Positions 25,001 through 37,443 of a DNA stretch of 64,000 nt are shown one piece after another. The notes under the pieces were generated by a model. The model searched no databases, had not been told where the DNA came from, and saw only the letters and a list, made by a program, of their open reading frames with translations. Source of the DNA: Lactifluus volemus (lineage: Eukaryota; Basidiomycota; Agaricomycetes; Russulales; Russulaceae). The number at the start of each line of letters is the position of its first letter. Position 1 is the first letter of the stretch. The stretch lies in the NCBI GenBank assembly GCA_022376515.1, contig WTXI01000034.1, positions 234,819-298,818 on the forward strand, written 5' to 3'. The position numbers and the translations under genes are program-made.

Positions 25001-25230
25001 AATATTTGACCACGTTGTTGTTAGGTACTGCGTTGAGCGCCGCTTGGCTCCGACGTCACCTCATGGTTTGGAAAGTGTTCGCGCCGAGGTACATTCTCGC
25101 CGCGTTCCAACTCTTGCTTGTCGATCTCGTCTTGATCATCGGGTTGATGGTCGTCGTCGGTCACGTCGTAGGTCGTGTCGGTCGCGTGTTTAGTCAGTTG
25201 CACCGCCGTTCCGGTTCTGGTCGGAGGTAA
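22039..25230 (+). CDS. GPI13: GPI ethanolamine phosphate transferase 3 (PIG-O/Gpi13 type)
   Basis: Adds phosphoethanolamine to the third mannose of the GPI anchor precursor in the ER membrane, the group later used to attach proteins. Two exons, 22039-22500 and 22555-25230 (intron 22501-22554), give about 1045 codons, the usual size. An N-terminal signal-anchor (TWILFYIAFLHFVGIYLF) is followed by a luminal alkaline-phosphatase-like domain. Metal/nucleophile motifs are LLIIDALRFDF, TTTLQRIKGLVTGSLPTF, FMGDDTW, HFLGVDHVGHRVGPDHP and LGDHGMDRKGDHGG. The second half (from ~23400) is a many-pass membrane region. I chose the ATG at 22039; an upstream TTG in the same frame is not a credible fungal start. 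Distinction from PIG-N or PIG-G rests on the TTTLQR segment and overall layout. Confidence 0.9.
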
Positions 25231-25877
25231 CGATTTAAATGAAAAGTCTACGTACGTAGAACATAAAACCTATTATCATAGAGATTCGATAGAGTGTATT
25301 CCTAAGGATATATATATTTTCCAAACAGATGAACTTTAGTCCTGTATATCTCCTTTGGGCAAAGAACTACCTCTGGTTGTGAGTGCTCGATGCTCAATTG
25401 GCATCAAGGGATCAATGTGCCATATTATTGATTTGGCGACAGCTAATATACGTACATACAAGTGTGACGACCACAACACCTAAGGAAAAGAAAAAATAAA
25501 GAGAGTCCTCCGATACCGTTGCGCTAGCGCGACCCCAGACGAGGTAGATGTCTATACAAAGTAACTCTCATGATGTACCAGTCATTCATTACGAAAAAAA
25601 CAGCACAAAACAATAAAGCAGCGGAAGATGCACCTAGTGGATACGGCAATACGAGGGCAGAGTGGTTTCGAGTCGTAACGGTAGATGAAGCGTACGTTTG
25701 TAGATGCAGGGGACCTTATTGCGGAAACAAATTAGGAGGCAGACAGAGAGAAGAAGAAACTTTTGAGGATTGGTCTAGCCAAGGAGTAACTGGGCGGGCT
25801 GAGATTCTTCTGCTGGCCAAGAGAAACTACAGATAGATGAGAATTCATGAGAAATGATCGTGAAAACAGTGGCCTAC
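25231..25877. other. Intergenic region between convergent 3' ends
   Basis: AT-rich 3' flanks of the GPI13-type gene and the minus-strand transcription factor. A plus-strand 88-codon ORF at 25570-25836 begins with ATG but has no recognisable domain or gene-like context, so it is not called. Confidence 0.4.
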
Positions 25878-28800
25878 TCACCCTGGCATCATCATAGTGT
25901 GCCACCAAGTAGGATTTTGTATCGCTCGCATCGCAGCTAGCATATCATCACTTCCAGCTGTGGTGATGGTGTCAAACGTAAAGTCCATAGGTTCACTTGG
26001 CTGTTCCTGGCCGCCGAATGAAAACGGTGGCGTTTGTACATGATATAATGGCTCGTTGGTTTGGACAGCTGCCGGATCCACAAACCCTTCCGCGGGGGCC
26101 ACCTCGTGATTCAAAGTCATCATGGGGGCCACATTCGTGCCGCTGCCGCTTGGTGCAAACGACGACGAACTTGGGTTGTGCGGATGTGGTGCTTGTTGTT
26201 GTGGCTGCCGTTGCTGGTACAACGAAGGACCTGAGCCTACCGGTGGCTGCTGTGGTGGTGGCCCTTGCCGATGCATGCGTCCATGTGCGGCGCCATCGCG
26301 TTTATGCTTTGCCAACAAGCTTGCCAAGAAGCGCGAGTACAACTTTGGTGTGTGGCGTTCATCAATCGCTATGTGCGGTGAACCGATGGTAGCGATGAGG
26401 CGTTCAATAAGTTGATGGATCTCTGCTTCAAGCCCCGGAGTGATGAACCTGGAGCATTCTGGGCGTAGAAGCTAGGACGGAGAGGGAAACAACACGTCAT
26501 AACACGACTCGGTGATAAGAAGCTCGGTGATTACCTTGAGCATAAAGGCCGAGGCAAACGCGGCGAATACGAAATAGCCTGTGTAAGCGAGCGTTACGAA
26601 AAGGATCAGGGCAACGCAAGGGGGGCAGTGGAACGCACCATCTGGAGCAAAGCGTATGTAACCCGTGGGTACCAAAGAATCCACAAGAACGGTCACCACC
26701 ATCTTGGCGCTATCCAAACTCTGAAAATAGAGACGGCGTTCATCTTTGCTGACAGAACCATGATCAAACAAAAACGGTTTACCCTAGTGAAGAAAACTTC
26801 GTCTTCGGTTTGTAATCCACGCTGGAACGCCTTTTGGAATCCAAACGAGAACATGACCAGCCTGGCGTAATTGGCGTAGCTATACCCGGTCCATCAGGGA
26901 GAGCAAACTCCGGAAAAGGCTCCGAGACTTACAATGGCAGAAGCTTCAGGCGGAACTCGCACGACACGTCTGTATAGGATAAATTTTACGTTTACGTTAA
27001 TGTCAGGGAAGCACGAGGCAAACGCGCCACACACCGGAATGGTCTGAATCCCGTTCAAAGCGCCCTGTCCACTCCTCACGATATTCCGTCAGCTGCTGGT
27101 CGTACTCCAGCGTCACCGCACGGAAATCGATCGTGCGATTCAACCCGTTGGGGACGTCGGGGTCCGAAAACACTCGTTGATGGAATTTATTGACAATGCG
27201 GAAGAGCGATGTGTAGGCGATCATATGTACGTCATGCTGGCAGGCACAAGTCAGTCGGCTTTGCAGCGTCCGCGGAAAGGGATGCGTACCGGATGGTTGA
27301 GCGGAGAGGACTTGTACCAGCCTAGCGAGTTGCGTATGATACTAGTGCCCGATGGGTCAGCGAGGAAAACCGATTCATATAGAGGACGTACTAGTCCTCC
27401 TTGAGTGTCGACGGCTTGCCAAATTGCGTTGCAGTTGACTTGTCCAAGTTGAAGCAGTTTATCCATATCCGCGTACGATTCAGCATCTCAAGCTCTTGCT
27501 GTGTATTCGTCGGTTTCTTCGTTTGCGAGAGATGTAGATTCAAATCGGTCGCAATTCTAATTTCACCGTTAGAGCTTTGCCTATCGCATATTGAACCCAA
27601 AAGGCGGAGGTGCACACACCGTATAGCAAGGCCCGTATACAGCCAGCTACGGTCCTCTTCCCAGCGACGCGCTGGCACAGCATATATACTCATGAGAATG
27701 TACGCCTGGCATAATTCGACTGATTTCCAGCCGTCAATGAGTGCATTGGCCGCAGCACTCTTGGCAAAATGCATTGCGATCGGGTAGATCTCTGGCTTGT
27801 CTGAATAGCGTGACGCGATCGCGCAGACTACATGCGCGCATATGACCCATGAGCTCTTCGGAATGCTACGAAGAAAAGCGACTAACCGACAGTGAACAGG
27901 AACGGACACCGGGAAAATGTCAGGGCAGGTGTGTGCAACTTGGGCTCAAGTACTGAGATGAAGGGCTGTAAAATAAGGAAAGAATTCACATCAAACGGCT
28001 CTCCAAACGCATACATGTCCCGCACGTACACCTATCCGTTGGTAGAAACTAGTCGTCCACAGAATCAGTAACGCAATCTACGCCCGGTAAAGCTGACACA
28101 AACTGACATGTCAAACAGTTTTTCCACATCATCAGGCGTCACGAGCTTATGGACAAGAATATCTGGTGCGCTCGTCTTGTCGAGTAGTGCCTTGCGCAAC
28201 TTGAGGTTCAGCGATGGCCCCGGCAAGAAAAATGTCTTGCTGGCGACACCCTAGGACAGCAGAATAAGATCTCATCAACCATTCCAGGAAAAAATGACAA
28301 AAGAGTATATACGCACCACATCCTCATCCTCCGCGTTGGCGTTGTCCCCGCGAGTCCTTTCGGTCTGACCGGCGGCATCCCCCGAAGTGCTGATAGCAAG
28401 CTTCGCAAGAAGACCGATAGGTACAGAATCATCCGGATACGGGTCGATGTCGGAATCTACGAGGGTGTTGGGTGAGAGCGGCGTGTCATCCGAGTCCGAC
28501 GACGCACGGCATGGCGGCGCATGCTGCTGTGGCGTCTGCTCCTCATCAGATTCTCCCGATTCGCCACCACCTTCTCTGGTGTTACCCCTGGGTGCGCCCG
28601 CATCTTGTTGGAATGGGTTCTTGTTGGCACTGGAACGCCCGGGATGAGAACGCACGGACGACTGAAGTCGGTCGAGCCAGGCGATCACGTTCTGCCTGTG
28701 GTGATCACCAGGAGCTAATGCTGTACGATACGCTTCGATGGAGAGAGGTGTAGCGAGATACGGATTATGCAGCTAGCGGGGTCACAGATCATTGTCAATT

Positions 28801-30337
28801 TTGGGATTGATAAGACATGGGGACAGGCACACCTGCTTAAGAAGCGACTCGATAATCACGTCTTTCTGCTTCAATTGCGCCAGAAGATATTCACGTTTAC
28901 TAATGGGAAAAGATGAGTATTCTTCGTCAGAAGAAGAAGTAGAAGGCGAGGGTGAAGGGACGCGGGGCGGTGTAGGACTTGACATCTCAGATGAATGAAG
29001 AAGTGTGAAATTGGGGAAAAGGTAGGATGATTTCTCCAAGGTAGAAGGGCGTCCATAAAAGGGACGCAAAAATGGAATCAGAGGCGGGACCGCTCACTTT
29101 GGTGCAATCCTGGGTTTTCGGCCTTCGACAATACATTCATGCTTTCCAGTTTTGCAACGCTTGCAAACATTTTCACCAGGAGGAAAGCTGCATTTCATCT
29201 GTTTGATATCACGAGATCAGCGTGTTAAGGGGTGATCAGGGGATGATCGAGTTCCGGGAAGCCGTCAGTACCGTATTAGGCAAATTCGCAAACGAAAACA
29301 GCGCACCTTGAGGCGTTTGCAGTAGGTGCAAGCTCCGGGACTGAGCAGACAGCGGGGATGCGCCGGTCAGAAAGGGGAAAATGCACGTAGATTTCGGGTA
29401 TCGGGCGGTAACGTTGCCGGCGTTAAGAGAAGCCCGAGATAACCGGTGCGAATGAGAGACGTGAAGGAAAGGTGCGCAAGAATTGAGGCGCGAAGTTGTT
29501 CGACAGGTGAAAAGATAGCAAGCCACATCAAGCCACAGGTGATGGATGAAAAAAAAAAAAAAAAATTTTGACAAAAATCAGCGTGCTATACAATCACAGT
29601 ACAAAGCTGGAGCACTCACAGTCGATTTGGACGAGGAAGGTTACCACCGACATTAAGATCTTGTGGGTCCTCATCGTCATCGGAATCCGTTTCTGACTTT
29701 AGACGCTTGCGAGGGCTCCTGTGTTTCGTCTGTGAGCGTTTCTCTTGTTTGGGCTAGCATCAAAGGTAATAGTTGTAGACGGATTAGACGAGCCAGTGGG
29801 CAGGGGCTGATCGACCACGGCAGGTGAGCGCGATGCAGACGTTGAGGCAAGAGTGGTGGTGGCCTCCTCCGGCGGGGTGAATACCGTTCTGGGGACGGTT
29901 TCGGAATGTGATGGGAATGGAAATGACTGGACCCGGCCTAGACCTTGAGGATTATCAGGAAACGATACCGCTCGAGCGAGGTTGTAGTGGTCTGCTGAAG
30001 TCGAAGGCTGGGATATATCAATCGACTGCCAGGTTTGTGTACGCGACGGGTCTTGTTGTGTCCTTGAAGAGCCAGTGGAACCATCAAAATGAATAGAGGG
30101 AAACATATCGTACGTATGGGGTTGGAAGCAGGCTGAGAGTTGACGAATTGATACTGATTCTGTGCTGCGTTGGCTGCACGTGTCTCTCGGTGCCTGGTTC
30201 AGTTGTGGGGGTTGTGAAGGGTAAAGTGAAGAGCTGGCGAAGACCTGGCTGTAAGGATCTATCCAATGAGAAAAGTCCTGAGTCTGTGGCTGAGACTCTT
30301 GATCTGCGTCATAATAAGTGGGTGGAGGGCCGATCAT
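25878..30337 (-). CDS. Zn(II)2Cys6 transcription factor, priB-like
   Basis: Nuclear DNA-binding regulator. Many exons on the minus strand. The N-terminal Ser/Pro/Gln-rich region (from 30337) precedes the Zn2Cys6 cluster, encoded across a splice site: ACTYCKRLK (29340-29307) joins MKCSFPPGENVCKRCKTGK (from 29198), giving six cysteines with Gal4-like spacing. A coiled-coil follows (YLLAQLKQKDVIIESLLKQ, ~28900). The fungal-specific middle homology region comes next (CQAYILMSIYAVPARRWEED, DLNLHLSQ, NRTRIWINCFNLDKSTATQFGKPS, 27400-27800). The C-terminus contains APTGYIRFAPDG/FAAFASAFMLK-type sequence and a Gln/Pro-rich tail ending WWHTMMMPG at 25878. The order and motifs resemble basidiomycete priB proteins (established family). 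The start is uncertain: another ATG at 30676 could open an extra upstream exon. The intron 29341-29619 (279 nt) is unusually long for this window. Confidence 0.85.
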
Positions 30338-31644
30338 ACTAGATGGTGGTGAGTGTGCCGAGGTGGATCAGGGCTGGGGTGATTAGATTGACCTGCAAGG
30401 GAGTGGGTGGGTTGGTAGGGAGGAGATGAAAGGGGGGATGAAGAAGGTCGGGAAGGGAAAGGCCAAGTAGGTGTATTTTGTGTTTGAGAGGGAGAGAAGT
30501 GTTTAATGAGGCGATGCTTCGGCCGTCTGCAATGAGATATCTGATGGTATTGCGGTGTCTAGGGACCAAATGAGGTGGGAAAGGTGAATGATGAGAAGGA
30601 CTGACGGAGGGCAGTGCCGGTCTCTGTCGTAGAGAAGGGTGGACGACGAAGGGTGCCAGAGTCGGCAGGAGCCATGGGAACTAAAAAAAGGGTGAGTGGG
30701 TAGGTTATTGATAGAATAGACGCTTGCCTAGTTTTGGATCAGCTAATCGTGAGGGAATTCGTCTTTGTTGAGCTGGAGAGGCTCGGGGGAGGGAATCACC
30801 GGTGGTGGTCTACCGTGTGTGTTGTCTTAAGCTTTCTTATCTACCCAATAACGAATTTTATGATTTCAGGTAAAAGAAATATATTCGGCCAATTCCATTC
30901 CGCGCAAAAGACAGTAAGAGTACCGCCTCGCTTTGAATATTCCCTTACCTCCTGGTCGGCGTAATTTAATTTCCAAAACGGGACATTACTTGTCACTTTG
31001 TGTCCCTTCCGCGCTGAAATCGCGCCTCGTGCCACTCGGCAATCGGCGGTTGACGTGAGACAAGCCACGAGCCCAACATTACTTGAACTCTAATTACCCG
31101 ATTCACATCTCGTGGTCGTACTGCCTCAGCAGCGTGTACTTCTAGCGAGAAATAATTACACTGCCCATGAAGCAGTGAGCTATACAGTCACGATGTGCTC
31201 TCAACTTGCAGGCAAGGGCTTAAGTGTAAGGGTTTCTCTCCAAGTTATGCGGATCTGATGATCGACGGATGGGCCACAGAAGTCATCAAGTCTCCTCCTC
31301 GTTCACCAATTACAGTGTTTTGCGTTTACATTCTTCTATGACCACTTTGAGGGTAAGTATAACGCCGGTTGCCTGTTTTGTTGGTCAAGTTGCCGTAAGC
31401 TTGCGTGGAGCACAGCCGGTATGAGGGTCATGTTAGTTGTTGTCGTTCATGAAAATGTAATGTTCATTATGTGAGGCGTGCCTTGACATTCAGTCCGAGA
31501 TGAAATTCTTGACCAACGAGGCTTTTTCAAGAGGAGGGTCCTGTCGAGGGTCTAAGTGTATGTGTTTAGGGCCGGCCGATACGCGTCGAGGTGAGAAGAG
31601 GATCGTGTCGTAAACCGCGCCCACGCTTAGTTCTCCTAACCACC
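30338..31644. other. Divergent promoter region between the transcription factor and SNF2 helicase genes
   Basis: About 1.3 kb separates the two head-to-head starts. A possible non-canonical first exon of the transcription factor (ATG at 30676, minus) lies inside, with an acceptor TAG just before the ATG at 30337. No other gene is supported. Pyrimidine tracts precede the ATG at 31645. Confidence 0.45.
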
Positions 31645-34600
31645 ATGACCGCCTCTTCTCTATCTCCTAGCCCTCCTCCTTCGTTCTCAATGACCTCCGT
31701 GCCTCCCTCCAGCACAGCACCTTCTACCCCTCCGCTCGTCGACTCAGATCCCGTACGTCAACACAAAAGACTCGGCACGCCCCAATCTGACAAAACAACC
31801 ATTTTTCCAGGACGAGGAGGCGCGTTTCATGAATATGCAAGCGCTCCTCGAAAAGTCTTCCATCTTTACCGAAGCACTGAAGGACCAGATGGACCGCTCC
31901 CGTAAGAAACACGCCGCAGTCGCGGCTACCACCCAGAAACGCGCGCCCAAGGCGAAGCAGGTCCGACGCAGCAGCCGCTCAGGGAGGCGCGTATCGGGAC
32001 GCGCAAAGCGCCCGCGCGTAGGTAGTGACGACGAGGATGACGCCGAGGAAGAAGGCGAGGAGGCGCTGAAACGTGCCAGGGTCCTTGCGGACGAACCGAG
32101 ACCCGCGTTTGTGCAGCCTGCCTTGCTCACGGGAGCCAAACTGAAGGACTATCAACTGGAAGGCGTGGCATGGATGATCAGCTTATGGGAGAATGGCATT
32201 TCGGGGATTCTGGGTGCGTGCCCTGTTATCACGGTTAGCAACAGTACTAATCTTGATGCTGCCTAGCGGACGAAATGGGTTTGGGGAAGGTGGGTTCTTA
32301 AACAATGCTATGGCTTGGAATGCTCAAACCGGTCGTTCATTTCGCAGACCATCCAGACAATCGCGTTTATTGCCTATCTGCGCGTGCGGGTAGAGGCTCC
32401 CTTTCTCGTCGTGTGCCCCCTCAGCGTCTTACACAATTGGAACGACGAATTCAAACGCTTCGCACCCAAGGTCAGTTATTCTTTCGCTTTCCCCCCCTTT
32501 CTCCCGAGTTCAAGCCGCTTACAGATCCCCGTTTGTATGTACCACGGTACCCCCGAAGAACGTGCTGAGCTTCGGCATACTGTCATGACACCATCTCACA
32601 AGCATGAAAAATCACCGGGTAAAAAGCCAGCACCCCACAAGAAACGGCGCCTTTCACGACATCGCGACATTGATTCAGATGAAGAAAGCGTTGTCATTAT
32701 TGAGCCAGAAGACGAGCATGATACCATCCCGGAAGATGACGAGGCGAACCCGACTACCCAACAGTCGTCCTTTCCTGTGGTTATCACGACTTACGAGATG
32801 ATCATCAAAGACCGTGTTCACCTTTCGAAATATGACTGGTGTCAGGTTATCGTAGACGAGGGCCACCGTTTAAAAAACATGGATTCGATTCTCATGCGGG
32901 AAATTAAAAAATATCCTAGCGCAGGAAGGATGCTCTTGACAGGCACTCCCCTGCATGTGAGCCTGATCCGATCTGCTCACTGTATCTAGACTCACGGTTG
33001 CCCTAGAATAACTTGGCAGAACTTTGGTCGCTCCTCAACTTTATCTTGCCAGAGATCTTCGATGACGTCGCCGCCTTCCAAGACTCGTAGGATTTCAATT
33101 CCACCTCATCTAACTCTCCTTACACGTTCGTAGGTTTAAAATTCCAACCCTCTCAAACGGCCTCGCAGAATCGCGCAACACTGTCCTTATCCACAAATTA
33201 CATGAGATCCTTCGCCCATTCCTTCTTCGACGGCTCAAAGTAGACGTCGAGCGCACATTGCCACCCAAGAAGGAGTATGTGCTTTACGCGCCGTTGAGTG
33301 AGCGCCAACGCGAAGTGTACGACGCTGTCGTCAAGGGCAGCATCCGTGGATTGTTAGCCGGTGCGAGACCCGGCGAAAGTTTCAGAGCACGCGAACGGGA
33401 ACGCATCGCACGTGAGATTGAGGAAGATGAGAAGATGGGTCGCGTAGGCCTGCGTACTCGCAAGAGCCGAGTCAGCAACATAACTCCTTCGGCGGTCAAG
33501 TCGGTCGCCGAGGTCGGCGCCGAGCACGCGTTCAAGACCAAACGTGCGTCTCCTGCTTGCTTTGTGAAAACGTTGAACTGACTGGGGGAACAGTGAAGAA
33601 GGTGAATAATATGCATTTGCAGAACGTCGTGATGCAACTCCGCAAAGTGTGCTCGCACCCTTTCTTGTTCGACTGGCCCCTCGATCTGCGAACGCACCAG
33701 CCAGTTGTGGACGAGCAGCTTGTCGACGCGAGCGGAAAGATGATGGTCCTCGAGCGGCTCCTCGAATCCCTGTTTGAACGTGGGCACAAAGTCCTCGTCT
33801 TTTCGCAGTTTGTCACTATGCTCAACGTCATCGAGGTGTGTGTGATCCCCTTTTTTTTTTTTAAAAATTTTGCTCACGGTGGTGGTGACATTGGCAGGAT
33901 TGGGCTCACGAATTTAAGCGATGGCCACTGTGTCGCATCGACGGCTCGACGGGTCCCCTGGAGCGCCGTGCAGAGATGAATCGCTTTCAATCCGGCGGCG
34001 ACTCGCCAAACGCACCGCGCCTCTTTCTGTTGAGCACGCGGGCGGGCGGGCTGGGCATCAACCTCACAGCGGCGGACACGGTCGTGTTTTATGACCAAGA
34101 TTGGGTGCGTTGGCTTTTGAGCATGTGTACGCTCCGGTTGCTCAAATGGGGTGTAACTTTGATTTTGCACAGAACCCGCAAATGGACTTGCAAGCGCAAG
34201 ATCGCGCACATCGGATCGGACAAACTAAACCCGTGCTGATCTTCAGGCTCATCAGTCGACACACGATTGAGAGCAAGATCATGCAGCGCGCTTCCGAGAA
34301 GCGCCAACTCGAGGCTCTGGTCATTGCCAAAGGTTGGCCTCCTTTTCTCTCTCTTCGTATGCTGAATCATATACAATGCTACCAGGAAAGTTCAAAGTAC
34401 CGATCGGCGGCAGCGCCAAGGCCGGCGAGGCTCGACAGACGATTGCAGAGATGGCCGCACAGCTGCTCGAGCTCGAGGGCGAGCACATCGAGGTGGTACC
34501 GAGCACCGCAGCGGGAAAGCGCAGTATCATCAGTGACGCCGAGCTCGACATGCTCCTCGACCGTCGCAAAGAAGTCTTTGAGGGACGCGGCGTGGGATGG

Positions 34601-34804
34601 AAGAGTGGTGCCTCCAAGGGTGCTGCCGCCGGTGGTGCCCAAGTCGGCGATGGCGACCGGAGGGTGAATGGAACTGCTACTCGGCGTGGTGATGCGGACT
34701 CGGATGCGGATGGTGATGGTGGGCTGTTTGAAGTTTTCGAGGCGCCGGCGGATGAGGGCAATGATGCGCTTGCGCATATGCTCGGAGAGGACACCGCCAC
34801 GTGA
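31645..34804 (+). CDS. SNF2-family chromatin remodeller, LSH/HELLS/Irc5 type
   Basis: ATP-dependent nucleosome remodelling factor acting in the nucleus. Relatives are mouse LSH/HELLS, plant DDM1 and yeast Irc5. Eleven exons (31645-31752, 31811-32213, 32267-32289, 32348-32470, 32525-32956, 33007-33086, 33134-33543, 33594-33835, 33898-34104, 34173-34332, 34386-34804) sum to 869 codons with consistent phases. Motifs in order: [20 protein letters not shown] near the N-terminus, basic NLS-like stretch, [12 protein letters not shown] (Q-motif region), DEMGLGKT (Walker A, built by a 23-nt exon), VDEGHRLKN (DEGH box), [21 protein letters not shown], then the helicase C lobe with [20 protein letters not shown] and [13 protein letters not shown]-type rather than Snf2 or ISWI type is inferred from the N-terminal block and the DEGH box. 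A decayed copy of its last exon is at 36722-36965. Confidence 0.92.
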
Positions 34805-37443
34805 GTGAAGAATATCATGTAAATTTTGTTTCTTTTATACCACAGCGGATTGCTTTTTTCTTGGTCATGCTTTGCATATACACTTTCTTTTGCTGGCTTT
34901 GGTGCTTTTCACATTGACTTATTGTATGTACGCATTTCTTATCCACGCAAATATTACAAACTCTTACTTATATAGTAGAGGTCTACATTCCATACAGTGT
35001 AATACAACGTCAAAGCATGGGGATCTTGAGATGAAATCTCCCGATAAATAGGCAACTCGGCATGAAGTGAACGTTCTCGATTTAAACGCCCATCTATCAC
35101 ATACTTCTTTCACACTGCCATTTCTGAGTCACAAGTATCCGCCTACTAGTAGTACAGCCGCTTGCAACGCCGGGCCCATTCAGGCAATACATTCATCGCA
35201 GAACCCATGGGTAATCAGGTATTCAAGAAACTTCGATCCTGTCCCCAATTATCTTCGATCTCACCCGAGGGGCAACTTGACGTCACTGGGATCGAACTGA
35301 AACCCTTCTTCAAGTCGGTCACCTGCACCTCTGCATATATGTGAGCCAGCCCCTCGATCTAAATTTGATGGTTCTGCTTGCTGATCTGCCGGAGTTAATC
35401 GAGTGGTCATCGATCACTGGCAGAGCTCCTCCATCCGTTGAAGCCAAAAGAAGTGGCTGCCTGTCAAGCCTTGCAATACTTACTACTATTTGGCCTGAGG
35501 GACAGCTTCTGCCTTTTGGGGGAACGTTGACTCAATGACTTCTTTATCTTATCTTCTTTTTTTTTTTTTGTGGGCACGTGGAGAATACATCCAACCAGTG
35601 GCTTGGAATGATGCCGCATGAATCTCATACTATACAGTATTTGTAGTTCTACTGTATGTATTCTATGAGCCTTTGAGTGCCGAACCGATCGACGCTCGGC
35701 GATGACGGAATATTTGAGAAAAACTTTATAGTACAATTATTACCCCAGTGGTACAAAGCGCAGCGATAAGATAACGCTTGATATGGTTCACGAGACTTAA
35801 GTTAATCAACGCCGGTGGCCAATATAGCGCCCTTTGCTCCACGACGGATCTGATGCGGAATGAGATATGAAATTCCAAAGCGTCGTATACAGTAAGTCAT
35901 GCGGCCTAAATGAATCATGAAATCAAGTTGGCACTTAGGCTCCGACGGTCAATTGCTGGCCATTGTACTGAATCAGATTGACGGCGGATGACCACGAAAA
36001 CAGTTCAAGTTCTCGCCAACTCTTTTTTTTTTCTCGCGGAGCTGAGTTTTTTGGGGATACTACCAACCCGGCTTCAATATGCGCGGCAATGTGCGCGGCT
36101 GAGTATTGATATATTACCGTAGCCCCTGAACCCTAGTGAACGTACGCCCGAAGTCACACGGGTGAGTTCGAGAGTATGACTTCTATGGTGCCTTGAAAAC
36201 ACATATCTGACCTTTAATTACCTAGTGTTAGTGGAGGGTATAGTACAGGTGTTAAGGGCAAAGCTCGAACTATTCGGACATGAGGGTTGTGAGCCCGAGG
36301 CGTAAAGTTAGGAATGTAGTATACAACGTGGTTGCAAGGCCACGCGCACGATATTTTAAGTGCAGGTGCACTCTACGCGCCCGATCTGACTCATGCAGTC
36401 CGGCGGCGTCCGCCATAGCAAGGCTGATAGATGGCTGTGCCCACCTGCATGGGCGAATTGGGTGAACATCGAGGAGCAAACGACGCTCGTCAGAGACAAA
36501 GATGAAGGATCACATCATCGAGATTAACTTGGAGCACGGTAACGTTGTGATTATTTGACTCGCGTCGTATGAGCTGTTGTAATGCATTACCCAGCGGCTA
36601 GTTTCAATTTAACGAGCGTATGATCGAGAGGAAATTATGCAGGGCGCCCATTTATAACTCGGGGGGCGAGGGTCATGTGCCACGAATTTTATAACTTAAT
36701 ACCACACTCCTCTCGATCTTTGCAGGGATATTCAAAATACCAATCGGTTGGAAACGCCAAAGCTCGACAGTACTGTTCAAGCTCGAGGGGGGGAGGGGGG
36801 GCGAAGTGGTTGCCGAACACGGCGAGCGGGAAAGCGTACAGTAGCATCATCCGAGTCAAGACCCGAGTCGGTCCAAGTCGGCGACGCCGAGCTCGACGTG
36901 GTGCTCCACTGCCGCAAGGAAATTTCCAAACCAGGAGAATGAAACTGCTGGACGCGGTTGCGAATGGAAGCCCAACTTTGTGGGACGGTCATCAACGCTG
37001 CCGCGCGCTTAGCGTTTTGCGTACTAGAACGTGTTCACGAAAGTGTCTCTCTTTGTGACTCCTTGAACTGTTTGTAGCAATGAGGTACTGTATCATCATC
37101 GGCTTGCCAGCATCCGCGCTGTGTCATGATGCGCACGCGACAAGCGGCGGCACGCATATGAACATACATGCCCATTCCGGATAGCTCAGCGCCCAAGGAC
37201 ACCACCGTCACGAGGACGGAGCGTCAACCTGACTCGTCCATGCGGTACCGTGACTGCCATTGAACTCTTCAATCCAATCCACGTCACTTCTCTCCCTAAA
37301 AATGCCTGGTTGCTGCTCTACCATAAGTTATCCTTCAAGGCTCGGCCGACGTAAGCAATTCCAAATCATGATCTTTGCATCTCTGATCTGTTCACACACT
37401 ACTAGCGCCGCGCAATGGCAATAGACAACACTCCGAGTCACCT
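34805..37443. other. Intergenic region, 2.6 kb, with helicase gene fragment
   Basis: Largely AT-rich with homopolymer runs (for example around 35560 and 36030). Apart from the decayed helicase exon fragment (listed separately), no coding sequence is supported. ORFs at 35067, 35341 and 36270 show no domain. 37300-37443 is the 5' flank of the F-box gene. Confidence 0.45.
36722..36965 (+). pseudogene. Decayed copy of the last exon of the SNF2 helicase gene
   Basis: Collinear with 34382-34690. Shared features are the 3' splice acceptor CAG followed by GGA-A/TTTCAAA-TACC-ATCGG, then GCTCGACAG, AGCTCGAGG, AGCGGGAAAGCG, GACGCCGAGCTCGAC and GGA-ATGGAACTGCT (GAATGAAACTGCT here). Several deletions and G-run expansions break the frame. 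No other exon of the helicase gene was found nearby, so this is an old partial duplication. Confidence 0.75.

Noticed and set aside
25570..25836. 88-codon ORF with ATG between the GPI13-type gene and the transcription factor
   Set aside because: Low complexity start, no domain, sits in the converging 3' flanks; insufficient support.
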